DNA of 64,000 nt, from contig PYIU01000003.1 in assembly GCA_003415625.1 (NCBI GenBank), positions 6,386,001-6,450,000 of the forward strand. Direction: 5' to 3'. The notes under the pieces are model-generated. The model had not been told where the DNA came from and ran no database searches. It saw nothing but the letters and a program-made list of their open reading frames with translations. This document shows positions 22,433-33,856 of the stretch, piece by piece. The DNA is from Aquanectria penicillioides. Lineage: Eukaryota; Ascomycota; Sordariomycetes; Hypocreales; Nectriaceae. The position numbers and the translations under genes are program-made. Position 1 is the stretch's first letter. Every line of letters starts with the position of its first letter.

Positions 22433-23189
22433 GATGTCACTCTGAGCAACTGCTAGCTTCGGTCGCAAGACGAATGTCGGTGGTTTAGGGCGGAAAAGGG
22501 AGCAGGAAACGTGGGAAAAGGGAATATGGAGTACAAAGAACGGTTGGAGGGCGATGTACAGTAAGTAATATAACAAGACGCTCGGTAGACCTCGGATGTG
22601 GTGGAAACGGAGCGAGGTTGAGTGTTACTGTGGACAGGAAAGCTCAAGGTTCCCTGTCATGAGTGGACTTTGTGGTGGAGGGACCCGCTGATGTCAGCTG
22701 GGGGAACGCGCCGACCGAGGCATCTCGCCGCCCCGGTCTTGGCACATCTGGCGGGACTTTTTAGCGCCTTTCACATGCCATTTCCCCAGCTTTCGGCGCC
22801 TCGCCTCCTGTGGAACACCCAAGGTTTGCGTCACGCGGAGCAGCCAACCCAGACACAGTCTTGTTCGCCGCCCCGTCGTTGGCTGGCGAGTCAATACAAG
22901 CTCTGGAGCAGCTGGTCGGGTCTCAAAGATGACGACACTTGAATGTAATCGGAAATTCCTCCACCCGTCTTCACAAGCCAATCTTGAATCTACATAGCCA
23001 TTTCCATTCTGCCACTGCCACCAAGCTGCATACATGGCCACCACCTCCCTGCGTGATAGGTAAACGTATTTGTAACACTAGAGGTGTTTCCAAGGAAAAA
23101 TAAACGTCCTACAACCATCAGATCCCGAGTGGCTGTGGTCCTCGAGCTGTATTTGATGTGTCTTGGGAACAACCAGAGAGGCCGAGCAC
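22433..23189. promoter_or_regulatory. Thiolase promoter region with two CCTCGG boxes
   Basis: CCTCGG occurs at 22590-22595, and its reverse complement at 22715-22720, about 160 and 285 bases upstream of the thiolase ATG. In Aspergillus and Fusarium, FarA/FarB and Ctf1-type regulators act through CCTCGG at beta-oxidation genes (established knowledge); regulation here is inferred. The rest of the gap runs to the stop codon of the next gene and shows no coding signal. Confidence 0.5.
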
Positions 23190-24639
23190 CTATCCGTTAT
23201 GAAAAACCGATCCAGATCTTGTCGTGTCTGTCGAAAGCGGGTACGCATATGCATCACCCAAGGGATCGGTCGTGAAGCTCAGGTCAAACCCCAAGCTTGA
23301 GGCGGCCGAGGGCAGATACGATGCTGGCAACTCCGGCTTGAGCTCGCTAGACACGCCCCTGTTGGGGCTCTCACCAACCGTAGGCGTCTGGGCAGACTGG
23401 GCAGATGCCGTTGCGGGATGGCTAGATGCTGATGAAGACGAGGGACAGAACAGCCCAGGGAGGCTTCCGGCCGAGGTCCTCAAACAATCCGGTTCCGATA
23501 GGTGCATGTGCGAATCTAGATAGTGGGGCACACAGGGTTAGTAGTAGGTCCAGTTTGCAGATGCCAGTATCCGTTCCCAACCACCACCTACATCGATTGA
23601 TTCCACCCAAAAACTTGCCTTGAGATTTTAAGACTGGGCCCTCTTGAGTGGGGATTAACCCAAGTCGAGCGAGGGCCAAATACCCCAACTCGAGTTGAAC
23701 TCGTGGATCACTCAGCCGCCGGAGAGGGATGTTCAATCGTGCCTGGGTACGCCCGCTCTTTTCCGCATCTACAACTTCTAGGGTACAAAATGTGGCATAA
23801 CTATTACGGCGTACCCGCGGAACGGGGCGACACTTGAACATCCAGCGGTCTCTCAGTTGAATATCGCCCTGGCTGTTCCGGCAGCTTAGGCAACACTTGG
23901 CTAGGCAAGGGAACTCTTCTCCATCCCGCCGCCTCAAGGTGACCCGTATAATCTCTGCATCAGAAACCAAATACCTAGATGACGATACCGTGCTTTGCGA
24001 AATCAACCATGACGTAGGCCTTGAGCCTTGCTGAGACGTGCTGGGGCTTCTGCCGACAGCTGAGCGGGTGTCCCTTGGGCTCACGACACTGGCGAATGGA
24101 GAGTGTGGCCCGGGAGTTGTCGCACCTTCAGACTTTGTTTGTGGGGAAAACCTGGACTGGAAAGAATCTGATACATCGGAAACTTGTGCTGGAGGAATAG
24201 TCGGCACATATTCATGCCCAAATGTGTATTGGGAGAAGTCTTCAACCCCAGAGAAAGCAGGACCAGTAAATCCTCCGGGGAACTGGGAAACGCCCTGAGA
24301 AAGTGGGTTCCTCGGAGCATCATGTTCCAAAGCCGAAGGGTAATAGTTAGCTGTGTTCTGGCCGGTACGCCCAAATGCTACCCGGGAGGACTGGCGGTTC
24401 CCACCTGCGGTGTTGTCCCCAACGGTCCCCCACTGTTGCCCATCTTCGTGCAATGGTGTTGTTTGTCCTTCAAAGCTCATAACGCCCCCATGATTCGGAA
24501 CAGTGTGTCGCTTTATTGAGTCGACGGTAAATAAGGTTTCCCTCTCAGGAGGGTTGCTCATCTGGTCGAGAGGGAGATTTTGAGGAGAGTTGTCGGCAGT
24601 GTCAGAGGCTGGATTGCGTTGCTTACGTTGTCTCATCAT
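23190..24639 (-). CDS. Unrecognised protein, possibly nuclear/regulatory
   Basis: I do not recognise a family. Proposed exons are 24639-23619 and 23515-23190 (448 residues), joined by a 103-base intron with a GC donor (G|GCAAGT) and TAG acceptor; phase fits. A GTAGGT donor within the read-through sequence is an alternative. An in-frame stop lies just upstream of the ATG. The N-terminal ~220 residues are disordered, rich in Ser, Pro, Gly and Gln. A compact central block (about residues 225-340) contains DAEIIRVTLRRRDGEEFPC, the cysteine group CLAKCCLSCRN, DRWMFKCRPVPRVRR and LGYLALARLGLIP. The C-terminal exon is Ser/Ala-rich with a hydrophobic-acidic stretch (LGFDLSFTTDPLGD) that could be an activation segment. 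The cysteines could bind a metal but match no zinc-finger spacing I know. Confidence 0.6.
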
Positions 24640-26199
24640 GTGGCTCCCGGTCTAGGGTCTCGGTCTTCAACTCTCTATGGCTCGCTCAGAAGGCATGGTC
24701 ACAAGAGAATATTCCCAATGGATCTTCAGCAAAGGACTTACGAGTTGGTGTTTGGATTTGGAGTGATGTAAGACCCAAAAAAAATAAAAATTGATAGGAT
24801 TTGACAGTTTGACGTCTCTTCATATCATTGGGGCTTCCTTTTGAATGATACTCAACAACCTAAAGTGATACAAAACGAGCTCACAGGGACATATGGCAGC
24901 CCTTTTGGAGAGGAAAACGGCTGGCCGCCTAACTAGACTCCCAAGGCAGCGAGCGGTGCAATCAAAAAACCCTGCTGCATAAAACGTGGGTGCTGCAAAG
25001 GCTTGCACTGGGGATGAGGTTGAAATACTCAGCCATTCTAGTTGGGCGAACTGCTTCTCAGGAAGAAGCCCAACCCTGACAGGTTGGTATGGGCATTTCA
25101 AATTGGAACCTTGCGTTTTCAACCGACCGGGATCTGTTTGGCGTGGCATCTCGGACTAGCACTTCCCTCTCATTCGATGGGAAAATCACAAATCACGACA
25201 GGATGGCGAGGCACTCGAGATACAGTTATGACAGGCCGAGACTTTTTTTCTACTACGCCACCGGAGGAAGTGTAAGCGAAAACAACAAAAAATTGGGATT
25301 TCAACAAGTCACTTGCCCACCCCGCGAGCCGGGTGACTGACCTGCAGGCTAGGGCTTACGCTTGTCCTGATGACACACTACTCCAGGCACATCTTATTGC
25401 ATCTTCAAGTTCAGCTTCATTTGTGATGGTGGTGTGGACCCCATCATACGAGGAACCTCTCAACTTTCAACCCACCCCCTCGACGCACGAAAATAATTCA
25501 AGGCGCCACTATCATCTCGGATGACTGGCGATGGATTGTCAAGCAACAGTCCAAGCTTGTGAGCGCTTAAAGTTAGTGAGGCGATAAACTCTCCTAAAGA
25601 TTCCGTCGTTAATAAAGTGAGGCGGAATGAACTTCTTTATAAATCATGACTTCGTTCTCCTACTCCCATTCACGGGGGAAATATTTCACGCCGTCGAGAG
25701 CGAGGACTGGTTTGTGTGCTCTCTGCTTCAGTTTTCATCACCCCGCAGCCCCGGCTTAACTAGATTCTGGATAGGCACAGATCGGAGCCCATCGAAGTGT
25801 TGGTATGTACAAATAGCCACCCCTGTATACATTTCTGACAATTGGAAGTCCAAATTGCAAATGTGGTTTTTTTTGACTCGCGACGAGAAATGGAGAAGCC
25901 TCGGCGCATGAGCGACTCACCTTGTAGGCCAAAATCGGGATCTCATAGTCGCTGTATCCCTCGACGTCAGCCTTCACAAGTTGTTGAGCATACCATTTCA
26001 TGTCGCCGCTTGCATTGGCTGAAGAATTCAATAGAAGCTGAAAGCGAGAGCCTACATCCAAGAGGCCGCTCTCCCTTCCCAGCACCAAAGGTTCGGTCAA
26101 AATGAGCCAATAAAGTTCTACGAGCGAGCTAATAGAGTCAAGTTTCAGGGTTCGTATCTCCCAGATCATAACCTAGGGCCAGCAGGGGTTTTCACAGCC
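24640..26199. other. Intergenic region, divergent promoters
   Basis: This 1.56-kb region separates two divergent unknown genes. The longest frames (about 110-137 codons) lack coding character and overlap one another on opposite strands. An additional 5' exon of either neighbour could be hidden here. Confidence 0.4.
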
Positions 26200-26789
26200 A
26201 TGCTATCTGTATCCGGAGGAGACCCGTGCAGAGTTAATCAAGCAACATGCAGCAGGAAACGACAGTTGACCCCGGACCCGGGGTACCATTCGGACAAAGG
26301 ATCATTGACCAGAGGATGTATCCAGACCGTCTTCAAGCGTCCAGCTGGGCTACATCTAGATGGATTGCGGGGCCATAATCCCGTTGAGGACTGCAGATCT
26401 CGAGGTCGAACTCCTGGGCTGGAATCTGTCACACCAATCGAAGATCTGGAGAGGAGCTCTTCCGAGTGTTCCGAAATAGATTCACTTCTCTGCCATTCAA
26501 TTGGAGAGGACTCGCTAGCCCAAAACCAAGAAGTTGCGAATCCCCCTGGGATGAAGTCCAAAGGAAACTGGATTCCTTGTCAATTGGTGACGGCGTTGGA
26601 TCAGAGCATAAACCAACTGGCAATGCGTGGAAATCAGGAGATGTCATCCCTGTGCCAGATGTTGAGCCTCTCAGTGAGGGTGATACCGACGACGAAGCAT
26701 ATTGGGAGTGGGATCAATGTATGCAACGGTTCCAACATTGGGATAAAGAAGATGAAGAATGGGTATATTACCCAGATGAATTTGATTGA
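26200..26789 (+). CDS. Unrecognised acidic protein (one frameshift)
   Basis: About 196 residues; no family recognised. Two overlapping frames make one protein. The ATG frame reads from MLSVSGGDPCR through RKRQLTPDPGYHSDKG, PIEDLERSSSECSEID and LAQNQEVANPP. At the C run 26542-26546 it should pass to the frame reading WDEVQRKLDSLSIGDGV, and ends DKEDEEWVYYPDEFD, a strongly acidic, Trp/Tyr-rich tail. One missing C explains the switch, and the corrected length is a multiple of three. The ATG frame instead runs on to 27009 without coding character. The mixture of basic N-terminus, Ser-rich middle and acidic end suggests a small disordered regulatory protein. An upstream exon is possible. Confidence 0.5.
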
Positions 26790-27045
26790 CGATTTGACGA
26801 AGGCGCATTCAATGCTGTTCCGGGATAATGTAAATCCATTGACACCAGCAAGCAACTCCCCTAGGGCATTCTCAAGGTTTAGTTTGGTCAATATCTCTTC
26901 GTGCGTCGTCGCCTGTCAAATAACTACCCCTTCCCTAGCTTTATCGAACAGTACAAATTCTTGTCTACTCCGTAACAATGACTCCTTCCCCCACCCAAAA
27001 CACCTGTAGCCGCAAAACCCGACATCATCAAACCACCCACTTCAA

Positions 27046-27767
27046 CTAGACCTTGCTCTCCTCAGTCGGCTTCTTCTCAACCGGCTTGTCCTCGTCCGAG
27101 AAGTTCAAGCTGATACTGTTGACGCAGTGACGCTCATCGGTAGGTGTGGAGAAACCTTCACCCTTGAAGACGTGGCCAAGATGACCGCCACAGTTGGAAC
27201 AAACAATCTCGGTACGCAACATACCAAGAGTGCGGTCCTCGTGTCTAGTAACAGCCCCCGGGATGCTGTCGAAGTAGGCCGGCCAGCCGCAACCAGAGCT
27301 AAACTTGTGGGTGGCCTTGTACAACGGGGCGTTGCAGCCGGCGCATGTGTAGACACCCTCATCGGGGTAATGCTTGTCATACTTGCCGGTACCAGGGCTC
27401 TCAGTGCCCTTTTCGCGAAGGATGCGGAACTGTTCTGTATGAAAGAGTTAGTGTGCTTGAGTCGGAAACAATGTCGTTTATAGCAGTCAAAAAGCCGCGG
27501 ACAAATTATAACTGTTTTCAGTGGTGTAAACTTGCCCTTGTTTAGAACAGCACGCCATTCGTCGTTGGTACGTTGGTCAGGAAACGACATTTCTGAAGAC
27601 TTGGAGGAGGATGAGCCGAAAAGAGCACCTAGGAAGGGAATGCCGGACATCGATCGTAGATGGATGGGACGGAGGGCAGCGATGCGCGAAGGCGGATGAG
27701 GTCTCAAGCGAGTAGAAAACCTGGAGATTGTGTAGGCGAGAGTTGATAGGAATGGGGGAAACCGCAT
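27046..27767 (-). CDS. MXR2: Peptide methionine-(R)-S-oxide reductase MsrB
   Basis: Reduces methionine-R-sulfoxide in proteins back to methionine, using thioredoxin. Exons are 27767-27536 and 27434-27046 (206 residues). The intron has a GC donor: exon AAGG, then GCAAGT, with acceptor CAG; joining restores LNKEQFRILREKGTE, a conserved MsrB stretch, so the GC-AG intron is well supported. Zinc cysteine pairs are TCAGC and CSNC; the substrate pocket motif is SGCGWPAYFD; the catalytic cysteine is in RHCVNSISLNF. The first ~60 residues are basic and Ser/Arg-rich (STLAYTISRFSTRLR), fitting a mitochondrial presequence. Later methionines (MSGIPF, MSFPDQ) could start a cytosolic form. Confidence 0.93.
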
Positions 27768-28869
27768 TGATGATGATGGGTGGGAAATGATGAGACGGCA
27801 GTGAGGTCTTATATCCGGGAGGTAAGGTCGTGAAGCATGCAGGATTGGTGCGCACTCCGCGTCAAGCAAAGTCTGGTAGTTGTTTGAGATGCTGTAATCC
27901 TTGGACCTTGCCTGCACAAATGAGAAATCGCCTAGGTAGAGGTGGCTATGGGGGAAGAGTGACAAATCATAGGGCAGTAGTCTTTGCAGCTGGAGGTAGG
28001 GATGGGGAAAATGAGGGGCGTCGCGATGTGGAATCTTTTAGGAATACGCTCTGTGGCTCCCAAGAAGTTGCATCATCAACTACGTCTAGTGCCACAGCCA
28101 CAATTGAGCACCCCGCGAAGCGAGGATGCTGCGACGGAATGGCTTAGCCGGCGTATTGGTAATCTTTGTGGGCGCAGTCAATGTTCTTGGCTGAGCTCCA
28201 GCCATATTTGGCCGTTCATCAATGGATGGAATTAATTCAAGTCAATCGCATGGCTGGTCCCGGGCTAAGGAAACAGACAGAAGCGCAAATGTGGCGTCTT
28301 TTTTTCTTTTCTTTGAGTGCTGCCTCCATGAGAAGTCATGATGAGCGGATGCCTTCAAGGCTGTCATCAATGACACCCATGTCAACGGGGGTGGTTCATT
28401 GTTGCCTCAGGTTCGTTATCAGTAAATGATGAACGTATCCACTGCCCGATCCCACTGTGGCTGGTGAGATTGAGGTGCCAAGGTGCCCAACGTCTAATGT
28501 CCCACAGCGCTCCATAGCGCTCCAGGTCGAGTCAAGCAGATTGAGCTAAGGTTATGTACTGCAGTCTGTACAGTTGGTACTACCTAGGTAGGCAGTAGTT
28601 AATTCCGCTGGGGGGTACCTTTGTTGCATAGGTAGACAGCACCTAATGCCACTGACCACCTTGGCACCTCCTTATCCAACTCAAGACACCACACACACGA
28701 CCGTTGACCCTCTTCAGGTTGCCACCTTCAACAACGGCTCAAGCCCCTGAGGTTTCCGCCCCTCGTCTCGCACTGGATTCTCTCTCGACGACTTTATCCA
28801 TCGTCAACTCCCCCACGCCACTCTTCCAACCGACCGTTCCCCTCACAAGACGTCCAAACTCCCACCGCC
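27768..28869. other. Divergent intergenic region MsrB/AGE2
   Basis: This 1.1-kb region holds both promoters. No coding signal was seen. A TACCTAGGTA palindrome lies at about 28581-28590, and a pyrimidine-rich leader precedes the AGE2 ATG. Confidence 0.5.
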
Positions 28870-30687
28870 ATGTCAAGGAGGGCCCCGAACCCCGCCGCTG
28901 AGCGGGCGGCGCAAAACCAAGCTACCATCAAGAGCCTCCTGAAGTTGGAGACCAACAAGGTCTGCGCTGATTGCAAGAGGAACAAACGTATGTGTGATGC
29001 GAAAACCTATGGCTGGCGCCATCGGCTGGCGCGTGCCGGCTTTCAAACACCCTCGCTGACTTGACTTGCGACTCCTCATAGATCCCCGATGGGCTAGCTG
29101 GAACCTCGGTGTCTTCATCTGCATCCGATGCTCGGGTATTCACCGTGGTATGGGCACTCACATCTCCCGAGTCAAGTCGGTTGATCTCGACTCCTGGACC
29201 GACGAGCAGCTGCAGAGCATCCTGAGCTGGGGCAACGCCCGCGCCAACAAATACTGGGAGGCTAAACTCGCCGCTGGCCATGCTCCCTCCGAGGCCAAGA
29301 TCGAGAACTTTATCCGCACAAAGTACGAACTCAAGCGATGGGTCATGGAAGGTCCCATGCCCGATCCCTCCACTCTCGACGTTGACGGCGATGATGACGT
29401 ACCTCTGAGCTTGGTCAAGGAGAAACAGGCGATAGAGCGCAAGGAGTCCATCCGCAAGGCCTCGTTGGGTCAGTCGAGCGCTCCTCAGAATATCCCGCCT
29501 CCCCAAGGTGATCTCATCGGTGGAGACCCTGTTCCAATTCGATCGAGCAGCGCCGCGCCTCCCGTCACCAAGGTTGCCCTCAAGGCCGATCCCGCCCCCT
29601 CGCGAGCTACAAGCACCAAGGATTCGTTGTTGGGCCTAGATTTCTTTGGTGAGCCTGCAGCTCCTCCTCGGCCAGCAAGCACAACTGGCACCAATCCCTC
29701 TAGCGGTCAATCCCGTCCCGATCTAAAGCAGTCAATCCTGTCACTCTACGCTACTGCTCCTCGACCACAGGCCCAACCTCAACAGCCCACCCAAAATGCC
29801 TTCGGAAGCATGCCCTCTCCCACTGGGATGGGTCACCAGTCTCAGGGATCCATCGGCGGATTCAACGACGCCTTTAGCAGCCTTAACCTCTCCAACACCG
29901 CTGCTCCCCCAAGCCAGCTGCTCCAGATCCATTTGCTAGCCTAGGTAGTGGTCGGATGACATCTAGCAGCAACTCGTTCGGTGGACTCGGTGGAGGCAGC
30001 TTCTTCGATACCAAGCCCTCGCAGCCTGCCGCCCCTACCCACCAGAAGCAGCCTTCTAACATTTCTCTCGGAGGGGGTTTTGGCGCTTTCTCATCGCCTG
30101 CTCCTGCTCCCGCTCCCGTACCGGCCAAACCCATCGTATCCTCGTCCGCCATGGGCGACCTCTTTGATCTCTCTGCCCCTGTGACCCAGACCTCTCCTCC
30201 ACCACCCGCAAACCCAACTATTGTCCCGACTACAAGCTCCGTGTTTAACCTCTCGTCTCCCAAGTCACCTCCTGCCGCAGCAATTCCTGCAGCAACAACC
30301 TCTGCGACAGGTACCAGCTCTATGGGCGGATTTTCGGGCTCTGATGTTTGGGGCAGCAACGAGTGGGCGAGTTCCCCTGCTCCGGCACCAGTTGCTGCTC
30401 CCGCTCCCGCTCCCGCTCCCGCTCTGGCACCGCCGCAGAAGAGCCCTGGGTTTGCCAAGCCTACCACCAACGACTTCGGCTGGGGAAATTCTAGCAATTC
30501 CTTTGCCAGCACTCCCATCGTTCCTGGGGCTTCGGGCGGCTTCAATCCCCAACCTAAGGTGGCGGCAGATGAGGAGTTTGGAGGATGGACCAGCAGCGCC
30601 GGCCCTTCGGCCACCGGCGGAGCGACTGGCAAGTCTTCTGGGGGCTTTGGTGGTGATGATGACTTGTTCTCCAATGTGTGGCAGTAA
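28870..30687 (+). CDS. AGE2: Arf GTPase-activating protein, Age2 type (one frameshift)
   Basis: Stimulates GTP hydrolysis by Arf in trans-Golgi/endosomal vesicle traffic. Exons are 28870-28987 and 29082-30687 (about 574 residues). The ArfGAP zinc finger spans residues ~15-130: VCADC and CIRCSGIHR give the four cysteines, followed by the arginine finger region IHRGMGTHISRVKSVDLD. KYWEAKL and FIRTKYELKRW follow. The rest is disordered with many Phe/Gly, Pro/Ala and Ser motifs, including a (PA)n repeat at about 30390-30425 and WG/NDFGWG-type motifs that could bind adaptors; it ends DDDLFSNVWQ. The frame slips at the CC of 29914-29915: read with one extra C the protein continues APDPFASLGSG into the downstream frame that reaches 30687. 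The uncorrected frame stops at 29944. Confidence 0.9.
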
Positions 30688-31358
30688 GGTTGGAAGACTG
30701 TTGATTATTTAGAGTAGTGGGAAAAGAATCAGGGGCTGGAAGGGAGGAGGGATCATGTTTGAACATAAGGAATGAGTGCATGTTGGGGGTATTTTGCATG
30801 TTAGGAGTCCATGTAGATCGTAAAAAAGGGGGGACTTCGAATGTTGAACGTTAAATGAAACCTTACATGACGATTTATGGCTTTACATGTGGAAGTGCAA
30901 GAGATTGTGGGCGTATTAGACGATAAGCGGTATATATAATTTTGCAACCAACGCCAACACCGACATGCTGGGAATATTTTCTTCAATATAAACATAAAAT
31001 CCCGTGAGTACAATTCTCTAGAGGACACCAGCCTCTGGAATGGACTCGGTAGAACCCATCCGAACCATTATCATCCCTAGAGCAGCATGAATCCCCCCCC
31101 GCGATGAACATGCAACGTGCAAGGTGGGCGCGCTCCCGTCTAACGAACGCCTCTTGGTCCCGCTAGTCCTTCAACATCTCCTAGTGTAGCCTGTCGACCT
31201 CCACCAAAAAGAAACATCACCTCTATGATCCCTAAATCCGAGGAATCCCAGGTGAACCCATGGCTGGTCGTGAGGCGGCGTGGTACCGCTTGTGCATCTT
31301 CTGATGATCGTGGCCGGTTTTCATTGATATCATAACCAAAGAAACGAACAGACGCTTT
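30688..31358. other. Convergent 3' intergenic region AGE2/SFT1
   Basis: These are the presumed 3' UTRs of both genes. No coding frame or repeat was seen. Confidence 0.5.
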
Positions 31359-31711
31359 TTAAAACACCATCTTCAGGCCGTAGAAAAGAACCAGGAATAT
31401 ACCGATGATGATGCCTGACAACTTGAGGATCGCGACGCGGTTACCGGAAGCGGCCATGCGAGTCAGGCGGCCGGCCGAGCCCTTGAGGTTGGTGCTCATG
31501 GAGGAGAAGGTGTCGGACTAAAGAGAAAGAGTAAGCATGGCGTGGAGAGAGAGATTCTGGGGACGGAGGGTTATACAGTATTGTCGATGACATCCTGGGC
31601 GCGTGCATTGTCGTAAATGTCAATGGTGACGCCGCGGAGGGCAGAGACCTTGGCGGAAAGCTCATCGAGGCGAGCGTTGTTCTGGCGCTCGCGCTCGTAG
31701 GCCTCGGACAT
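31359..31711 (-). CDS. SFT1: Golgi v-SNARE Sft1/Bet1-like protein
   Basis: Qc-type SNARE for retrograde and intra-Golgi traffic. Exons are 31711-31577 and 31517-31359 around a 59-base intron, giving 97 residues, about the length of yeast Sft1. The SNARE helix runs from ERERQNNARLDELSAKVSAL through TIDIYDNARAQDVIDNTSDTF to LKGSAGRLTRM, with heptad spacing. The C-terminal anchor is LSGIIIGIFLVLFYGLK. Separation from Bet1 rests on overall length and the lack of an N-terminal extension; Bet1 itself remains possible. A longer upstream reading frame exists but is probably leader. Confidence 0.85.
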
Positions 31712-33856
31712 GTTGAGTTGCGAAAAAGAGGGAGAGGGTGCGTTTATTCGCAAGTTTGGTGGGGAGAGTTTGACCTCGTTGGTGCGCTCGTCGCTGGTGG
31801 TGGAGGTGGTTTGAGATGCAAGAACCGGGGAAGTGGTTCCGATCGACAGCGAGCGGTGGAGGATGGCGAAGGGCGGCGGAAAAGTAGGAGCGACAAGCAA
31901 CGTCAGGGTCGGCGGCAAGCGTTGGGTCGGGGGATTGCGACGGGGAGCGGAACGGCGGGGTGTGGGGTTGTGGTGCGCTGGATGTTGAGAGAAGGCGAGT
32001 ATGAAGTGCTGAAGTGAAAGGGGTGGTGTTCACTTTCTTACCAGCGACCGGCGGCGAAACCAGACGACCCATGACGATTGCAAGCGGAGTCCGCTTTGGA
32101 ATGGAAGGCGAAGGCACGGATACAGGGATCTGAAAAAGGTACGTACCGTCCCATGTCAGTGTCTCTCCTGCCCACGCTGGCAAAGGTAAAGATGACCTGC
32201 ACCGCCACAGAGCCCTCGCAGCCAGCTGGGACTTGCAAGGGGCTCTGTTACAGTACCCAAACTTGCAGGATATTGGTGGGCGTCAGAACAATGCCTGCTC
32301 CCAAGCAAGGTACCTGCGGTAATGCGGCAATGCAACAATACAGCGAAGCCCAATGGGGTGGTTGCCGTTGGGTTTCATCGAATTCCCGCTGTAGTAGTGG
32401 AGGAGCACACCCCACAGGTCGCCGATTCCAAGGGCTACTTACTGCCTGCCTGGGTACTCCATAGATAGGTACATACTGCACAGAGGGTTCATGCCCGTTC
32501 GTTCAGTGCCTAATTCTCACATTGCTTGCTGAAACCAAAATGGTTTTGCCGAAAGAAGTTTATCGACTGTAAGAAAATTAGAATGCGAGGCCTCTAGAAT
32601 CTAAAGAATAAAGGTTCAGTTCTGTTTCATACTCTTACCTAGGTAGGTTATAACTCGGAGACTTGTATCCCAATTAAGCCGACAGATTATGTGCTCTGAG
32701 CCTCTTTCCCTACCTACCTACCTAGGCAAAACTGGCGCAGTTTCAAATCGGAGTAAGTATAAATTGGAAATGCAGATGAAATACGGGATATTCGTATTTT
32801 TCTAATAAAGTTTGCCATTTTGTTTTACTTTGTTTTATTTTCTTCCCTTCGTTTTATGTAATCATGTCTCTCCTCCACATAGTACCCCAAATTTTCCACT
32901 TCCCTGAAAATGATTCATGGTCGGTCCTCAAAGACATAGTTAGCCACTATTGGCGCCCTCGTTTCGTAATGGTCTTCTGTGTACATTTCCGCTGCATTCA
33001 GGTGCAAAGCTATGTGGATGACATTTTGCTTGAATGGAGAAAGCATGGTTGAGTGGATACAAAACCATGTGCGTCAGCTTGCTCTCATGGCTAGGTAGGT
33101 ACTAGATCAGGCAATAGTGGACGTAGGTACCTGATGGGCAAAGCCATTCAGAAAGTCGTCGACGAGGTGTGGCACTTAACATCCTAGCGACCCAATATAT
33201 TGGCGCGGTGGGCATTTAGCAAGCACTTAGAGAAGTAATGCTTTTCCAAAACCGGCGCTCTCGCCGGTGTCTTTCTTGGGCGAGTTGTCAGGCGCCCTCT
33301 GCAACGGCAGGCCCGGGAAGCCGGAAAGCGCTGCGCCACAACCATCGACATGGCGGACTTACGTATCCCACGCTTGGCCGTGGCCAGGCTGGTCATCGTC
33401 TCGGCATCTGTGCATGGGCTTGCATTCCTTCCTTCTCGTCCTCCATCTCTTTCTTCCTTCAACCCTCGGCCAACCAGCGCTTTGCTCTTCATTGCTCTAT
33501 TTTCTGGCGGCCTGGCATTTGTACGACCTTTGGCAGCGAAGAGCGCTCAATTCCAGACCATCCGCAGCAATTCATCGCGACCTTTTTATTCTTCGTCCAT
33601 TCTTCATCCCAAGCCTGAGCCAGGTTAATTCCCAGGGCCATCCCCGTCTTTGGTGACGCCTGTCTCCGAGCTCCCGCGAACCCCACCCAACACCAACCTC
33701 ACGCCCATACCACATACCCATACTCATAACACTTTTCTCCCCGTCATATCGTGAGCTTTTGCTCTCTCCTCCAACAAACCGCCTACCCAACTTCGCCCAA
33801 ACGCACCCATTTCCCTGCTGCTCGATCTCGGCTGCTTCGCCAGGAATCTTGCCAAG
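31712..33856. other. Divergent intergenic region SFT1/LSB3
   Basis: This 2.1-kb region holds both promoters. Around 32500-33000 it is notably A/T-rich against GC-rich flanks. Several CCTACCTAGGTAGGT-type motifs occur (about 32637-32648, 32711-32725, 33091-33100). No convincing coding frame was seen. Confidence 0.5.

Noticed and set aside
27105..27965. Longer 286-codon frame covering MsrB exon 1
   Set aside because: It reads through the GC-AG intron into the wrong frame and its upstream part has no protein-like composition; the ATG at 27767 with splicing gives the real enzyme.
29883..30674. 263-codon minus-strand frame opposite AGE2
   Set aside because: Shadow of the Pro/Ala-rich AGE2 coding sequence; the plus strand carries the conserved ArfGAP protein.
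31571..31918. Upstream-extended 115-codon frame for SFT1
   Set aside because: The extra N-terminus is low-complexity and the ATG at 31711 gives the typical 97-residue SNARE.
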